64,000 nucleotides of DNA, taken from positions 856,001 to 920,000 of the forward strand of contig JACEVL010000144.1 in assembly GCA_020284085.1 (NCBI GenBank), given 5' to 3'. Source of the stretch: Aporrectodea caliginosa (taxonomy: Eukaryota > Annelida > Clitellata > Crassiclitellata > Lumbricidae). How positions within the stretch are numbered: position 1 is the first letter of the stretch; the number at the start of each line of letters is the position of its first letter. Positions 1 through 11,514 of this stretch are shown here, piece by piece. A program made the position numbers and the translations under genes. The notes beneath the pieces are model-generated. The model was not told where the DNA came from, did not search any database, and saw nothing but the letters and a program-made list of their open reading frames with translations.

Positions 1-129
1 GACAGAGACATAGACATAGAAAGTGACAGCCAAGGAAGAGGAAGTATATATAGTCATATACACATAGAAAAAAGAGATAACATGGAAGAAATACAAAGAG
101 AAGTACCGGTAAGTCGGATCAATGACTGC

Positions 130-290
130 TGTGACCCTTGATGTGTCCCAGCTGTTCGGCGCCAGAAGAACGTTGGACTCTGGGGCTTCCTTGGTCGCTG
201 GTCCAAAGATGTGGAATTTGCTGTCCAATCTTTGATGTCGTTTCGGTCTAAACTTAAGACTTATCTCTTTCAACTTGCTTAGCCACCAAA
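130..290 (+). pseudogene. 3' end of a non-LTR retrotransposon RT ORF (relic)
   Basis: Reading the + strand gives a stretch like the usual C-terminus of CR1/L2/Jockey-type reverse transcriptases: 'LVAGPKMWNLL', then after a frameshift 'FRSKLKTYLF', then a stop. The pattern (G-P-K-x-W-N-x-L followed by F-x-x-x-L-K-x-Y/H-L-F) is established for this family. The frameshift shows it is dead. It lies in the intron upstream of the first GPCR exon found. Confidence 0.6.
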
Positions 291-449
291 GGCTAGGTTA
301 TGTTTCTCTGATCTTTTGGTTTTCGACCTGGCTTCTTCTCCAATGGATTATGAGTCTTGACTGCGATTTACCTCGAGGCGACCATTGACGGATACTGTGA
401 TAACGGCGATTCATTGAATGATTGATGGATAGTTCGATATGGATACACA

Positions 450-530
450 GATAGATTACTTAGCGGGACTTCAGTCCCTTCTGGGTGCCCGATTGTTTCC
501 CTCAAAAGTTAATAAGATAATCACGTGATC
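450..530 (+). repeat. LINE/SINE 3' tail fragment (TTAGCGGGA...CCCTTC family)
   Basis: The motif 'cttagcgggacttcagtccc' recurs at 49845-49960 (+), where it is followed by (TGAT)n, and at 24880-25010 in inverted orientation. This is a decayed copy of the same interspersed repeat. Confidence 0.45.
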
Positions 531-671
531 TATCTGTTTTAAATTTCCAAACTTATGATCGGTGATTAATGATTATTCTGGATCACTACTTGTTGTAAAC
601 TATTATCCGGAAACAATAACAGGAGTGATTGATTGATAGGTAGGTACATAGATGGATGGATGGATGAATGG

Positions 672-960
<289 letters not shown>

Positions 961-1096
961 TAGAGATTGGTTGGTTGGTTGGCTGTTTGATTGTTTTAGT
1001 GGTTGATAGATCAATATAAATATTGATCGATCGGTAAATAGATAGATAGATTGATTAACTGATTGATTAATTGATATGTTTATTGATTGATTTCAG

Positions 1097-1293
1097 GATC
1101 GCATCGATTATGCGTGCTCACAGAACGCGTGAATATCTGACTACAAACGGACAAATTCTAAAGACGACAGCCGCCATCTTGTCTGCGTCGGCCATCTTTC
1201 TCATCGCTTGGACGGCAGTTGATCCGGAAGTGACGTTATCTGACGAAGGATTCAGCTGTCGAAACAGCTGGTGGGAAATCTCCATCACAGCTG
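1097..1293 (+). CDS. GPR158: GPR158/GPR179-like class C GPCR, exon A (end of ICL2, TM4, ECL2)
   Basis: The exon opens after the acceptor 'ttgatttcag' and closes at the donor g|gtaggt. It starts with the third base of a codon and ends in phase 1. It encodes [18 protein letters not shown]..., a polar intracellular loop, then the hydrophobic helix '[17 protein letters not shown]' (TM4) and an ECL2 with the conserved cysteine in '[16 protein letters not shown]'. This order matches the GPR158/GPR179 family, where ECL2 holds a Cys disulfide-bonded to TM3. Upstream exons (ectodomain, TM1-3) lie before the window or were not recognised. The identification rests on recall of the family pattern together with the following exons. 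Confidence 0.8.
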
Positions 1294-1439
1294 GTAGGTA
1301 TGCGCATGCGTAAAATTACTTATATAGCGTCTTTTGGGTATCTTGGAGGAAGGATGGATGGCTTTGGTGCTTTCTGTTGGAGGGTTTGGATTCATGTGGT
1401 CGGGCGGGTGTTTTGGGGGTGTGGTTGGGTTCGTGTTAA

Positions 1440-1790
1440 ATGGATGTATGGATGTATGGATGTATGGATGTCGATGGATGGATGGATGGATGGATGGATG
1501 GATGGATGGATGGATGGATGGATGGATGGATGGATGGATGGATGGATGGATGGATGGATGGATGGATGGATGGATGGATGGATGGATGGATGGATGGATG
1601 GATGGATGGATGGATGGATGGATGGATGGATGGATGGATGGATGGATGGATGGATGGATGGATGGATGGATGGATGGATGGATGGATGGATGGATGGATG
1701 GATGGATGGATGGATGGATGGATGGATGGATGGATGGATGGATGGATGGATGGATGGATGGATGGATGGATGGATGGATAGATAGATAGA
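1440..1790. repeat. (TGGA)n microsatellite
   Basis: About 330 bp of TGGA/GGAT tetranucleotide repeats ending in a few GATA units. The Met-Asp-Gly-Trp and His-Pro-Ser-Ile ORFs here are repeat translations. Confidence 0.95.
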
Positions 1791-1819
1791 TATACAAGGA
1801 AGAGATATAGTAGCTAGAC

Positions 1820-2075
<256 letters not shown>

Positions 2076-2424
2076 GTAGATAGATAGACAAAAATACAGA
2101 CAGACAGATAGATGGGTTGCCCACCGCAGTCAAACCAGACAGCTCGTTCCTCTGTCCCATGGGATTTCAGCCGACATTGACTCGATGTATTACAATTTTT
2201 CTCAACGCTTTCAATTGAAAGGAGACGATCGATTTGTGTCTATTCTAGTATTGGCGCGACAGAAGAATAAGTGATATGCTTAGATTAGGTCAGTAGCTTA
2301 GATTAGTGTAGTAGGCATTATGAATTATAGTAGGTGGATAGACAGATAAGTATAGACAGAGTTAGACAGACAAAGAGGACGTCATATGTACAGTATTGTA
2401 ATAAAAAAAATATTATTGTAATTG

Positions 2425-2590
2425 AACATTTGTATAGCGCCACTCAGAGATTCAGAGGCGCTCCCGAACCCAGGGCTCTAACAAATAAGATAGTCTTCAG
2501 GCGTTTCCGAAACAGAGGAAGAGAAAGGCTGAGGAGCTCAAGACTCAATTCATGTGGAAGATGGTTCCAAGTAGAGGGTATGCTGGTATA
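2425..2590 (-). repeat. Retroelement 3' end relic (tatagcgccact... family)
   Basis: Contains 'tgtatagcgccactcagag' followed by 'gaaaggctgaggagctcaag'. The same layout occurs inverted relative to + strand copies at 12220-12460 and again at 52680-52890 and 57030-57190. The GCGCTATA-type terminus marks the 3' end of an element running on the - strand. Confidence 0.55.
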
Positions 2591-2679
2591 ATAGTTTATA
2601 CATACATAATCTTCTATAATAACTCATACATGCATAGTCTTGTATAAAGTGGTTCTACTTGTATAATGGCTTCGTAATC

Positions 2680-2770
2680 GTAATCGTAATCGTAATCTCA
2701 AAACTTCTAAAGCGCCACTCGAAAGCCAGGCGCAGGGCACCAGCTTATTCACGAGCGCTGCGTCTAGTCC
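2680..2770 (-). repeat. SINE/LINE 3' end with (GATTAC)n-like tail
   Basis: 'cgtaatcgtaatcgtaatc' followed by 'aaagcgccactcgaaagcc' and 'cacgagcgctgcgtc'. Related copies lie at 27800-27860, 28280-28360 and 28760-28830. The (CGTAAT)n run is the tail of a - strand element. Confidence 0.5.
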
Positions 2771-3022
2771 AAAAGAGGGAGGTCCGAGTCAGGCTTATAC
2801 ATACATAGCCTTATATTCATACCTACATGAAGATAGGTAGTTTCATTTTAGCGAAGCAGCGTCATAACGATGATTAACGGCGCCCTCCTCCTCTATCAAG
2901 GCTTGGGACGTGCACCGTTCGGCTATACGAGGGTTGCGGAATTTGATGCAGATGAATGCCGATCTAAGTTCGTACAGGACCATCTGGCTTACGTCATATT
3001 TTTTTCGCCATGTAACACGTAT

Positions 3023-3026
<4 letters not shown>

Positions 3027-3068
<42 letters not shown>

Positions 3069-3098
3069 GACAACAGAAATATATATATATATATATAT
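3027..3098. repeat. (AT)n microsatellite pair
   Basis: Two AT runs separated by 'gggacaacagaa'. Confidence 0.9.
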
Positions 3099-3299
3099 GG
3101 ACACTTAAGTGGAAGATGTAAAGATGCTTGGGGACTAAGCTCTGTGTCTAACTTAGGTCTATGGTATATACAGTGATAAATGTATAGGCCTAATAGGTTT
3201 ATAGTAATACAGTACAGTTGAAAGCACATACATATATATGTGTACATATTTGTACATATATATATGTATGTTTATGTATGTATATTTAATCGAATCTAA

Positions 3300-3811
3300 T
3301 CTGAACGTTGGCAAAGCGCGTCTCACAGCAGAGCTATTCAGAAGCGCTCTCAGCGTGACAGGCCCGAGAAAAGAGAAAGGTCTTTAAGCAGCGATGAGAT
3401 GCCAGTGAAATCCCCTCCAGAATCCTGCTACGAATTGCAGAGGGAAGGTCATTCCATATTTAGGGACCCATAACAGCGAAAGCCCGATGCTGGGTTAATG
3501 AGGTTCGCGACCGAGGTACGAAGAGATCAAGCCGGTCAGCAGAACGAAGGGGGAGGGCGAGAAGAACGTGCAGAGAGTGGCTTACACATCAAGTCACAGA
3601 GGTACTTATAGGCACTAAGCCATTCTGGGACTTAGTAACTAGAAGCAGGACCTTGTATCCTATTCGAGCCAAGAAAGGGAGCCAGTGAAGATCATTTATC
3701 ATGTATGTGGAGATGTGAGAGTACCGAGGAAGACGTGCAATAAGTCTGGCTGCAGCGTTTAAGACAGATTGCACAGAGGACAGGCGAACCTTAGGAACCC
3801 AGTTAGTAAAG

Positions 3812-3815
<4 letters not shown>
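3300..3815 (-). pseudogene. CR1/L2-like LINE relic, RT C-terminal part
   Basis: On the - strand, 3589-3815 reads 'VQSVLNAAARLIARLPRYSH' then 'INDLHWLPFLARIGYKV'. The motif L-N-A-A-A-R-L plus H-W-L-P is established for the end of CR1/L2-type reverse transcriptases. The lower-coordinate part (3300-3590) has the matching 3' portion with 'gcaaagcgcgtctcacag' at the terminus. An (AT)n run interrupts its upstream side. Confidence 0.65.

Positions 3816-3818
<3 letters not shown>

Positions 3819-3880
<62 letters not shown>
3819..3880. repeat. (AT)n microsatellite
   Basis: About 60 bp of perfect AT dinucleotides abutting the LINE relic. Confidence 0.95.
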
Positions 3881-3882
<2 letters not shown>

Positions 3883-3924
3883 CGCCATAAATGGCCATTG
3901 GCCATTTGAAAATTACCTCTTTGC

Positions 3925-4015
3925 CCGGGCTGGAGTTGAGAGTGCTTCTGAGTAGTTACCTGAAGGGGCGCTATATAGCAATTTTGAATGAATGACTTGA
4001 ATGAATGAATGTATA
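3925..4015 (+). repeat. Retroelement 3' terminus with (TGAA)n tail
   Basis: 'gtgcttctgagtagttacct' then 'gaaggggcgctatatagc' and TGAATGAA repeats. Related ends lie at 34060-34110, 47920-48010 and 54440-54520. Confidence 0.5.
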
Positions 4016-4185
4016 TGTGTGTATATATTTATATGTTTATGTGTATGTCTATATATGTGTATATATGTATATGTCCCAGTATATTGTGTTGTGTTTGTGT
4101 ATGTATATGTGTATGTATATATATATATGTATATGTATATATTATGTATATGTATATGTGTATGTATATATGGAAGCAATGAATT

Positions 4186-4525
4186 AGTTAGAGACTGTGC
4201 TTCGCTGAGGGATAGATTTCTGTTAGAAGCATCGCCACAGGATGCTGTTTGGCTGCTGCTGCTGTCCAAGGACGGATGCAGTACATTCATCTGATACGCA
4301 TTTCCCCGTCATCTCTCAGTCACTCCATCCGCCCATACCTCTCTTTCTCTCTTCCTCTCCTACTCCTATTCTCTATTTCTCATCTCTGTCTCTTTCTCTT
4401 TCTCTGTCTGTCTATCTGTCTGTCTGTCAGTTTGTTTGTCTGTCTGTCTGGCTGTTTGTATCTCTCTTTCTTCTTATCTCGCTCTCTTTCAGATTTCTCT
4501 TTCTCTTTCTCTTTCTCTTTCTCTT

Positions 4526-4558
<33 letters not shown>

Positions 4559-4609
4559 TGCGAGTCTCTCTCTCTCTCTCTACGCGGCGGCTTTGAGGTG
4601 AATTCGGAT

Positions 4610-4644
<35 letters not shown>

Positions 4645-4732
4645 GTCTTTCACAATCTCTCCATCACCTAGAAGATATAAGGAGAGGCAGAATGAGACGA
4701 GATAGAGAGAGAGATGGATTGAATGAGAGAAT

Positions 4733-4793
<61 letters not shown>

Positions 4794-4803
4794 GTGTGTG
4801 TAG

Positions 4804-4836
<33 letters not shown>

Positions 4837-5132
4837 TATGTGTGTGTAGGTGTGTGTAGGTGTGTGTTAGTTAGAGACTGTGCTTCGTTGAAGGATAGAT
4901 TTCAGTTAGAAGCATCTCCAGAGACAGAGACAGAGACTGCTGCTGTCCAAGGCCGGACAGAGATTCAGAGCATTTTCCGACTTCTCTCAGAGACAGAGAC
5001 AGAGACAGAGACAGAGACAGTCTCTCTGACTTTGAGACTGTCTCTCTATCTGTCTCTCTCTAGAGACAGAGTCTCTGAGAGTCTCAGAGTCTGTCTGAGA
5101 GACAGAGAGAGAGAGAGTCTCTAGAGAGAGTC

Positions 5133-5194
<62 letters not shown>

Positions 5195-5260
5195 TACAGA
5201 GAGATACAAGAGGACACAGAGCAGAGACAGAGACAGATATAGGCAGAGAGCAATTTAGAG
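4186..5260. repeat. Degenerate tandem duplication mixed with TC, GT and CAGAGA microsatellites
   Basis: The segment starting 'gttagttagagactgtgctt' occurs at about 4186 and again at about 4868. The two copies stay collinear ('gctgctgtccaagg' in both, then 'catctctcag' against 'acttctctcag'). In the second copy the segments between matches are CAGAGA repeats. Pure tracts: (TC)n about 4360-4640, (GT)n about 4738-4866, (GA)n/(CAGAGA)n about 4985-5260. No gene is visible. Confidence 0.7.
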
Positions 5261-5339
5261 AGAGAGAGTCTATAACAATAGACACACACAGTGGTTATTA
5301 CACGTAGCCTAAGCAGTGTAACTCTATATAAAGACACGT

Positions 5340-5485
5340 TAACCGATTGGTTAGAGCGCTTTCCTTCTAACGCGTTCGAATCACGTCGCTTGAGACGGTT
5401 ACTGTGTAGGGACCTTGAGCAAGTCCTTCACTGACAATTGCTCAGCGCCATCGATTGATGCTTGGTCGTTAAATAGCGACGTTTA
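5340..5485 (+). repeat. tRNA-derived SINE
   Basis: tRNA-like head with an A-box-like 'tggttagagcgc' and a B-box-like 'gcgttcgaatcac', then 'gggaccttgagcaagtcctt' and 'ctcagcgccatcg'. The 'ACCTTGAGCAAGTC' body motif recurs at 59888-59910. No cloverleaf is kept, so this is a SINE and not a tRNA gene. Confidence 0.6.
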
Positions 5486-5606
5486 GCAGATACTTAATAT
5501 TGATAACCGCAGTCAACCACAGTCGCCTCCGTCAACAACGACTTGTCTGCTCTCTCATAAAAACCATAAAATTCGAACCTTGGACACGCAGCTTACAGGC
5601 AGTAGA

Positions 5607-6028
5607 CATGGGCGTCCGTAGGAATTTTTTAGGGGCAACAATTTCTTAAGATTTTAAGGGAGGGGCATAGTTTGAATTGTTGGCAAGGACTAACAAGGTT
5701 GTCGACCTATCACGTCACCCTCAGCGCTGGATCCCACGATTATGGGATCTGGCGCGAATCCCAACAGCCGCCAGCTCGTTTGGAAGCATTTGACATTATA
5801 TGGTTCCTGTTGTTAGCGTCCTGGGATCCCTTTTCAGCTATAGCCTATGTGAACGTTTATTTCAAACAGAAAACTGTTAAAAGTTTCTATGTTTTTATAT
5901 ATTTTAATTTTTCAGGTTATCTTGACTAGTTTGGATAAAAAAAATAAAACTGTGGAAATAATCATAGCCAGTCATTGTTAAAAACTACGATGATGAGTAA
6001 AATTTTTTGCCCCCTCCGGACGCCCGTG
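5607..6028. mobile_element. Non-autonomous inverted-repeat transposon (MITE), about 420 bp
   Basis: Left end 'catgggcgtccgtagg'; right end, reverse-complemented, 'cacgggcgtccggagg'. The ends then share a GGGGCA plus T-rich stretch. The interior has no protein-coding signal beyond short ORFs. The target-site duplication is unclear. Confidence 0.65.
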
Positions 6029-6539
6029 ACAGCAGAATTACCAATCAGCCACGTACAAGGAATGGATATGCTATTAGTCGTGAATAAACGTTAGCTTTGA
6101 AGCGTTCCATAATTTTCCATGGATCGCTATTCCCAAGGGTGATCATCATCATCAGTTCCTGGCGCCAGCCATTTGGCGGCGGTGGGTATGAATAAAATAT
6201 CTCCATTTCCTCGGTTTTCCAAGTCCAACTGCTCCCTTTAGTGTTAGTCCAAGTTATGTTATGTCCTCGTTTATATTATCTATCCAGAGTAGTCTAATTC
6301 CCCACGGTAAATCACTTCAAAAACACCCTCATCAATTATTCCTTCCGCCGGACAAAACCAAAGTTATTAAAAGGCTTCTTTTATACACATTTTTTATAAT
6401 ATTTATTTTTTATTTATCAGCAGATTTAGTTATAGAACATATATTTATTTGAATATTTGTCTCAAGACGCGGGTATTCATTTAGTTGACTGCCGGTCACA
6501 TACCGACCTACCTAGTACCTACCTTTATACATATACTTC

Positions 6540-6965
6540 TATGCATACATATATATATATACATTTATACTTTCAAACATACACAAAACGTGCATACCCA
6601 TCTATCCATTCAATCACTCATTCCATCCACCCTCCCGTGAATTCGATTGCATCCATCCTTCCATCAATCTATCCGTCTATCTATCCATAAAACATCCATC
6701 CAACCATCAACCCATAAATCCATCCATTAATCCATCCATATTTCCATCCAACATTCTGTCCACCCATCCATCCACCCATCCATCCATCCACCCATCTATC
6801 CATCCGACCATTCATCCATCCATCCATTCATCCATCCATCTATCCATCCGACCATCCATCCATCTACCTATCCATTCATCCATCCATCCATCCACCCGCC
6901 CATACACCCACCCACCCATCCACCCACCCTCCCATCCATCCATCCACTCACCCAACCACACACCA
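6540..6965. repeat. (CCAT)n imperfect microsatellite
   Basis: About 400 bp of CATC/CCAT repeats with point changes, just upstream of a GPCR exon. Confidence 0.9.
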
Positions 6966-7033
6966 ATCCATGCTTTCCCACCTTTTAATTAACTATATTT
7001 CTAATATAAGTCGCACCCGTGTATACCACGCAG

Positions 7034-7172
7034 GCGAGTGTCTCTTCCTGTGCTGGGCGTTGTCGCTGTGCTACCAGTGTCGCCATGCACCGCAGCCCTA
7101 CAACGACACGCAGCCGCTCAGCTACGCACTCTGGAACGAACTACTCTGGTCTCTCTTCTACCTGTACTCCAG
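7034..7172 (+). CDS. GPR158: GPR158/GPR179-like class C GPCR, exon B (TM5, ICL3, start of TM6)
   Basis: Acceptor 'ataccacgcag' and donor 'ctccag|gtgaga'. The exon joins exon A in phase (GG/GC Gly). It reads [20 protein letters not shown], then [18 protein letters not shown], then SLFYLYS. In the family this is TM5 ending in L-C-Y-x-x-R-x-x-P, the short ICL3, and the N-E-L start of TM6. It ends in phase 2. Confidence 0.85.
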
Positions 7173-7439
7173 GTGAGAACAATCTAATCAACGCACGCAC
7201 GTCGGTAATTACCTTCACCGTCACAGAACATATACATCTATATATTATACAGATAATACAAGATACGTGTATTTTCAAAGTACACGCACAGATGTATAAT
7301 TGTATATATAGGCCCTATATTATGTACGAAGCTACTTATAAACGTATTATTATTATGTACATAAGTATAATACATTTTCAATGTAAATAGGCACACCTAT
7401 TGTATAATTAATATGTAGTTGCGACAAAGTATTGTACTG

Positions 7440-7930
7440 TGTTCTTTTATATCGTATCGTATTGTTTTGTATTGCATTGGCATTGCAGTCTTTGTATTGT
7501 ATTGTAGTGCATTGCATTGTTTACGCTTATATTGTTTGTTCTTTTATGTTATAATTGTATTCGTTTATTTTGAAAGGCAACTCTGACTGGCACACCGCAA
7601 TCAGATGTAATGTCAATCAGATGTAATGTCATAGAGTTTAGAGAAATAATAGGTGTTTTGTCTTATTGTGCAGTTGACCATAGTGTTCGAATTAGGGGTG
7701 GACATTGTCATTGAACACTATAATTATAGCATAGAGGACCCTAGGTAGGTCCTATGGCTTTTTCTGATGTATTCCTATAAATTTTATTGTACTCTTTTGT
7801 AGTGCATTATCATACTTTTTTATTGTATTGTATGCTTTTGTATTAAATTCTTTTGTATTTTATTATATTGTTTTTATGGTAATTGCGTTGTTTGGTATTG
7901 AATGGTGTGTATATTATATTAAGAGAGGCA
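7440..7930. repeat. Degenerate TATTG-pentamer-rich intron DNA
   Basis: Many imperfect 'tattgtattg' and 'tgcattgcattg' units; similar runs at 8080-8110 and 9500-9640. No gene is visible. A doubled 'atcagatgtaatgtc' sits at about 7600-7630. Confidence 0.5.
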
Positions 7931-7948
7931 TTGTATGTCTGATTGTAG

Positions 7949-8051
7949 GCGGGTGTTGTGCTATCGACCTGATATCAATCTCTTCCTCTTGATATCATTG
8001 CGGACACATTTCACCCTCGCAGTTACACTGGCAGCTCTCTTCATTCCAAAG
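7949..8051 (+). CDS. GPR158: GPR158/GPR179-like class C GPCR, exon C (end of TM6, ECL3, TM7)
   Basis: Acceptor 'tgtctgattgtag' and donor 'ccaaag|gtgagc'. It joins exon B to give YSRRVLCYRPD, then TM7 'FLLISLRTHFTLAVTLAAL' and 'FIPK'. The T-H-x-T-x-x-V-T TM7 pattern ending in I-P-K is typical of GPR158/GPR179, and F-I-P-K at the end of TM7 is general in class C receptors. It ends in phase 0. Confidence 0.85.
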
Positions 8052-8554
8052 GTGAGCCATTGCAACGTACTGTATTCTTGGTATCGCATTGTATTGTATA
8101 GCAGTGCTGTTCTGTAGCATACTGTATTGCGTGTTTACTGCCAGCCAATCTTTGCATGCAATTATATTCAATACGTTGAACTTAATTATCATTCGAAATG
8201 ATTATTGAAAGAGACAAGAAACAGATGGATGCATGGAGTAGAATTTTCGTTTGTGGCGAGGCCAATTCTATATATTATCATGACAAAACACGTTGATATG
8301 CACACGGATTTAGAGAGCCAGAACAGGTTTCTAGGGACGCAGGATATAGTGATTTCAGAGATCGGATTTATAGGCATCCGGGAAATGAGAACGCGAGACA
8401 GGAAGATTCTCTGAGATGCAATGCTCCCGCCACTTTTCCCCCTAGTCAGCACCCTGGGAACAATATCCCTGCCAATGACCTTTATAATGGCCAACACCCT
8501 CAGACCCCGTTTTAAATTCTCTACTACAGATAATACCCAGAATGATTTTGACGA

Positions 8555-8790
8555 GAACAATGATTTAAACTGCTTGATTCGGCTAAGCATACAGCCACTG
8601 GACCTGAGGGTGTTGCAATGTGCTTTTTGAGAGGTGCGGCAGCACCTACCCTGACTAAATCACTTGCCTGCCTCTTCAACCAATCGATTCTGAACTCTAT
8701 ATTTCCCCCCTCCAGTGGAGAGAAAATACCATCACACCAGTCCCTACGATGTCCCTCACCCATCCTCGAATCGTGTAGGCTACAGAATTG
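8555..8790 (+). pseudogene. LINE RT N-terminal fragment (relic)
   Basis: Reads 'ATGPEGVAMCFLRGAAA' then 'LTKSLACLFNQSILNSIFPP', matching the early fingers of non-LTR RTs (T-G-P-D-G-I-P then L-x-x-L-F-N-x-S-L). Frameshifts follow. It lies in the GPCR intron. Confidence 0.6.
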
Positions 8791-9360
8791 AATTCAATAT
8801 ACTTTATCAATGCTATGAATATATATATATATATATATATATACTTATGTATATAATATATATATACAAAGTATATATATATACTACAATATATATATTC
8901 AGCCCATTGATGCGGTATATTTCCTTCGATGCATTGAACACAAAGCAGCGATACAGTGATAGAACTACATCACGGATCTGTTGCGAGAGTTTTATCAAGA
9001 AGGACCACGTGTCGTTCTAATGCTCTGCTATCGTTTCGCAACAGCCTGGTTTATGCGACAGCGGCACGCCATACAACCTACACGTACAGACGCTATATTG
9101 CAGCACAGTGGGACTTTGTCGGCGGATCACAGGACGCCATCTGTTCTGATTCCCTCTGCATAGAAGCAACAACCGCCATTTTTTTGCTCGTAGACATAAT
9201 ACTGACTATGTTATGGTCGCCATCATCATCATCACCATCATAATTATCAGGCGTTTATGACGCCAGCCATTTGGCGGCGATGGTTAGGAATACATTATCT
9301 CTATTGTCCTCGGTCATTTGTCAAGTCCATTGTTCTCCTTAATGTTAGTCCAAGTGAGGT

Positions 9361-9366
<6 letters not shown>

Positions 9367-9430
<64 letters not shown>

Positions 9431-9450
9431 CATATATATATATATATTAT
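9367..9450. repeat. (AT)n microsatellite
   Basis: About 57 bp of AT, then 'tatagcatatatatatat'. It is preceded by 'gcgccagccatttggcggc'-like text that also occurs at about 6160, so a shared interspersed repeat ends here. Confidence 0.85.
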
Positions 9451-9719
9451 GTTCATAAATAATACATGGTCGCAATAGCGCGTGAGAAATATGGCTTGTA
9501 TTTTATTGTTGGCGTCTGCTCTATTGTATTATTTTGCATTTTTGCATTGCTTTCATTAATCGATTGTTGCTGCTTTTGTATTGTACTGCAGTGTGTTGTA
9601 TGTGCTGAGCTTTGTTGCATTGTAGCGTTTGTTTCTATTGCTTTCAGGTCCTCGATATTTCTTATGATCTGCCGTTCGTCATTTTTACGGCTGTTTCCAT
9701 CCATCTTTTGATATTACTG

Positions 9720-9878
9720 CACCCCCTACTACTGCTACTACTGCTGTTACCACTACTGCTACCGGAACTGCTGCTGCTGCTACTACTACTACTACCACAC
9801 CATCACCACCACCACCACCACCACCACTACTACTATTATATAATAATAATAATGATAACAATTATAGTAGTAATGATG

Positions 9879-9976
<98 letters not shown>

Positions 9977-9995
9977 CATATGTAATAATAATAAT

Positions 9996-10048
<53 letters not shown>

Positions 10049-10049
10049 C

Positions 10050-10144
<95 letters not shown>

Positions 10145-10172
10145 TAACAATAACAATAACAATAACAATAAC

Positions 10173-10256
<84 letters not shown>

Positions 10257-10258
10257 CG
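9720..10258. repeat. Compound triplet microsatellite (ACT/GCT, CAC, ATG, AAT, AAC)
   Basis: More than 500 bp of trinucleotide repeats: a CTG/ACT part, (CAC)n, (ATG)n at about 9873-9975, (AAT)n with an embedded (AACAAT)n block at about 10138-10175. The homopolymer ORFs here (poly-Met, Asn, Leu, Tyr, Ile) are repeat artefacts. Confidence 0.95.
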
Positions 10259-10367
10259 CCACAATAGCAAAATTGTGTAAACAACTGTTGAACAGTTCCT
10301 AGTGATATTCTGTCGAACGCGTAAGCTGAGGAGTCGAGTGGTAACTGATGGCTGTGGAGTGTCTCAG

Positions 10368-10529
10368 ATTCACCGCCTGACGCTGGCCCTCAACAAACAT
10401 GGCGCCGTTCGAGCGATGTACTGCGTTCCCTGCGGTCCTCTCGTCTTCAAGGAACCAGATAGTGCCTGGGAAAGCGAGACACCAGCGACTGCAAATGGCG
10501 GCGACCATGCAGAAAATCACTACACCAGG
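10368..10529 (+). CDS. GPR158: GPR158/GPR179-like class C GPCR, exon D (cytoplasmic tail)
   Basis: Acceptor 'ggagtgtctcag' and donor 'accagg|gtgaga'; exactly 54 codons, phase 0 at both ends, fitting exons C and E. It begins IHRLTLALNKHG and contains 'MYCVPCGPLVFKEPDS'. No transmembrane segment. The tail sequence itself is not recognisably conserved, so the support is phase, splice signals and position. Confidence 0.6.
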
Positions 10530-10807
10530 GTGAGATGGGCAGCTGGTATTAGTAGCCACTAGCCATCGGCATTAGATACTGGCTTTATTTTTTTAAACCT
10601 CAAAACAAATTTGTTAAATTATATCTACTTTTTTCTGTTCATAACTTACCATACGAATTCATACTTTACACTAAACTCTTTGAAAGTTTTCATAACTTAT
10701 CGAACTATTCTTATTCGTTTTCGTACCTATTATATCCGATATCGTATTTTTAATGCCGTAAAGTACTATGTTCGCTATATTACCAGTTCTGCCCTATCGT
10801 ACCTGAG

Positions 10808-11193
10808 TAGGGCTGCTAAAGGCTTGGTTGTTTGTTTTTTATTAAAAAAACAAAAAAACAAAAAAACGAAAATTTTGGTTTTCTGGTTTTTACAAAATTA
10901 ATTTAGAAATTATAACTGCCACAATTGGCGTATCTTCAACTCTCTTGGCAATTGTTGTATATTCTTTGTTAATTTCGTTTTATGACATTCTAAGCCTTCT
11001 AGGTTCTACGTACTGTTCTAGTTAATTTCATTTATATGCATCTGATTAATTTGAACGGTATAATGCCATTTTATGGGTTTTATGATCCGAAATAGGAACA
11101 TCTTTAAAACAAAAAACAAAAAACCATAAAAAACCTAAAAACAAAAAAAAACAACTTTTCATTTTGAAAAACGTTTGGTTTTTTGTACCCCTG
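10808..11193. mobile_element. hAT-like MITE with 8 bp target duplication
   Basis: Flanked by identical 8-mers 'tacctgag' (10800-10807 and 11194-11201). Ends are 'tagggctgctaaa' and, reverse-complemented, 'caggggtacaaaa'. An 8 bp TSD and T/CAGGG-type ends are typical of hAT elements. About 386 bp, T-rich, non-coding. It sits in the last GPCR intron, inside degenerate CTTATCGTACCTT-like repeats. Confidence 0.7.
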
Positions 11194-11514
11194 TACCTGA
11201 GTATACTTACTCATACTTTTGACACTTTGTCGTTCCTTTTGTGCCTTATTATGCTATTTACAGCTATATTACTCACTATCATGGTACTAAGTTACTTTGA
11301 AGATTATATCATTACTTTAATACATACTTTCTTGGTACTTTCTTTAATCTTATCATAGCTTTTCTGCACTTTTTGTAAAAAAAATTGTTGTGCATATACC
11401 TTATCGTGCTTTTTATTATATATCTTAACATGCCTTTTCAACCTTATCGCACCTTTATGTACCTTACGATATCTTATCTTATGTACCGTACTATATCTTA
11501 CTTAACTATTCTAG

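Noticed and set aside
7995..8590. - strand and + strand ORFs of 60-133 codons near the TM7 exon
   Set aside because: No domain; part of the region is a LINE relic on the + strand.
9612..10284. Poly-Met, poly-Asn, poly-Leu, poly-Tyr ORFs up to 222 codons
   Set aside because: Triplet microsatellite; no non-repeat coding content.
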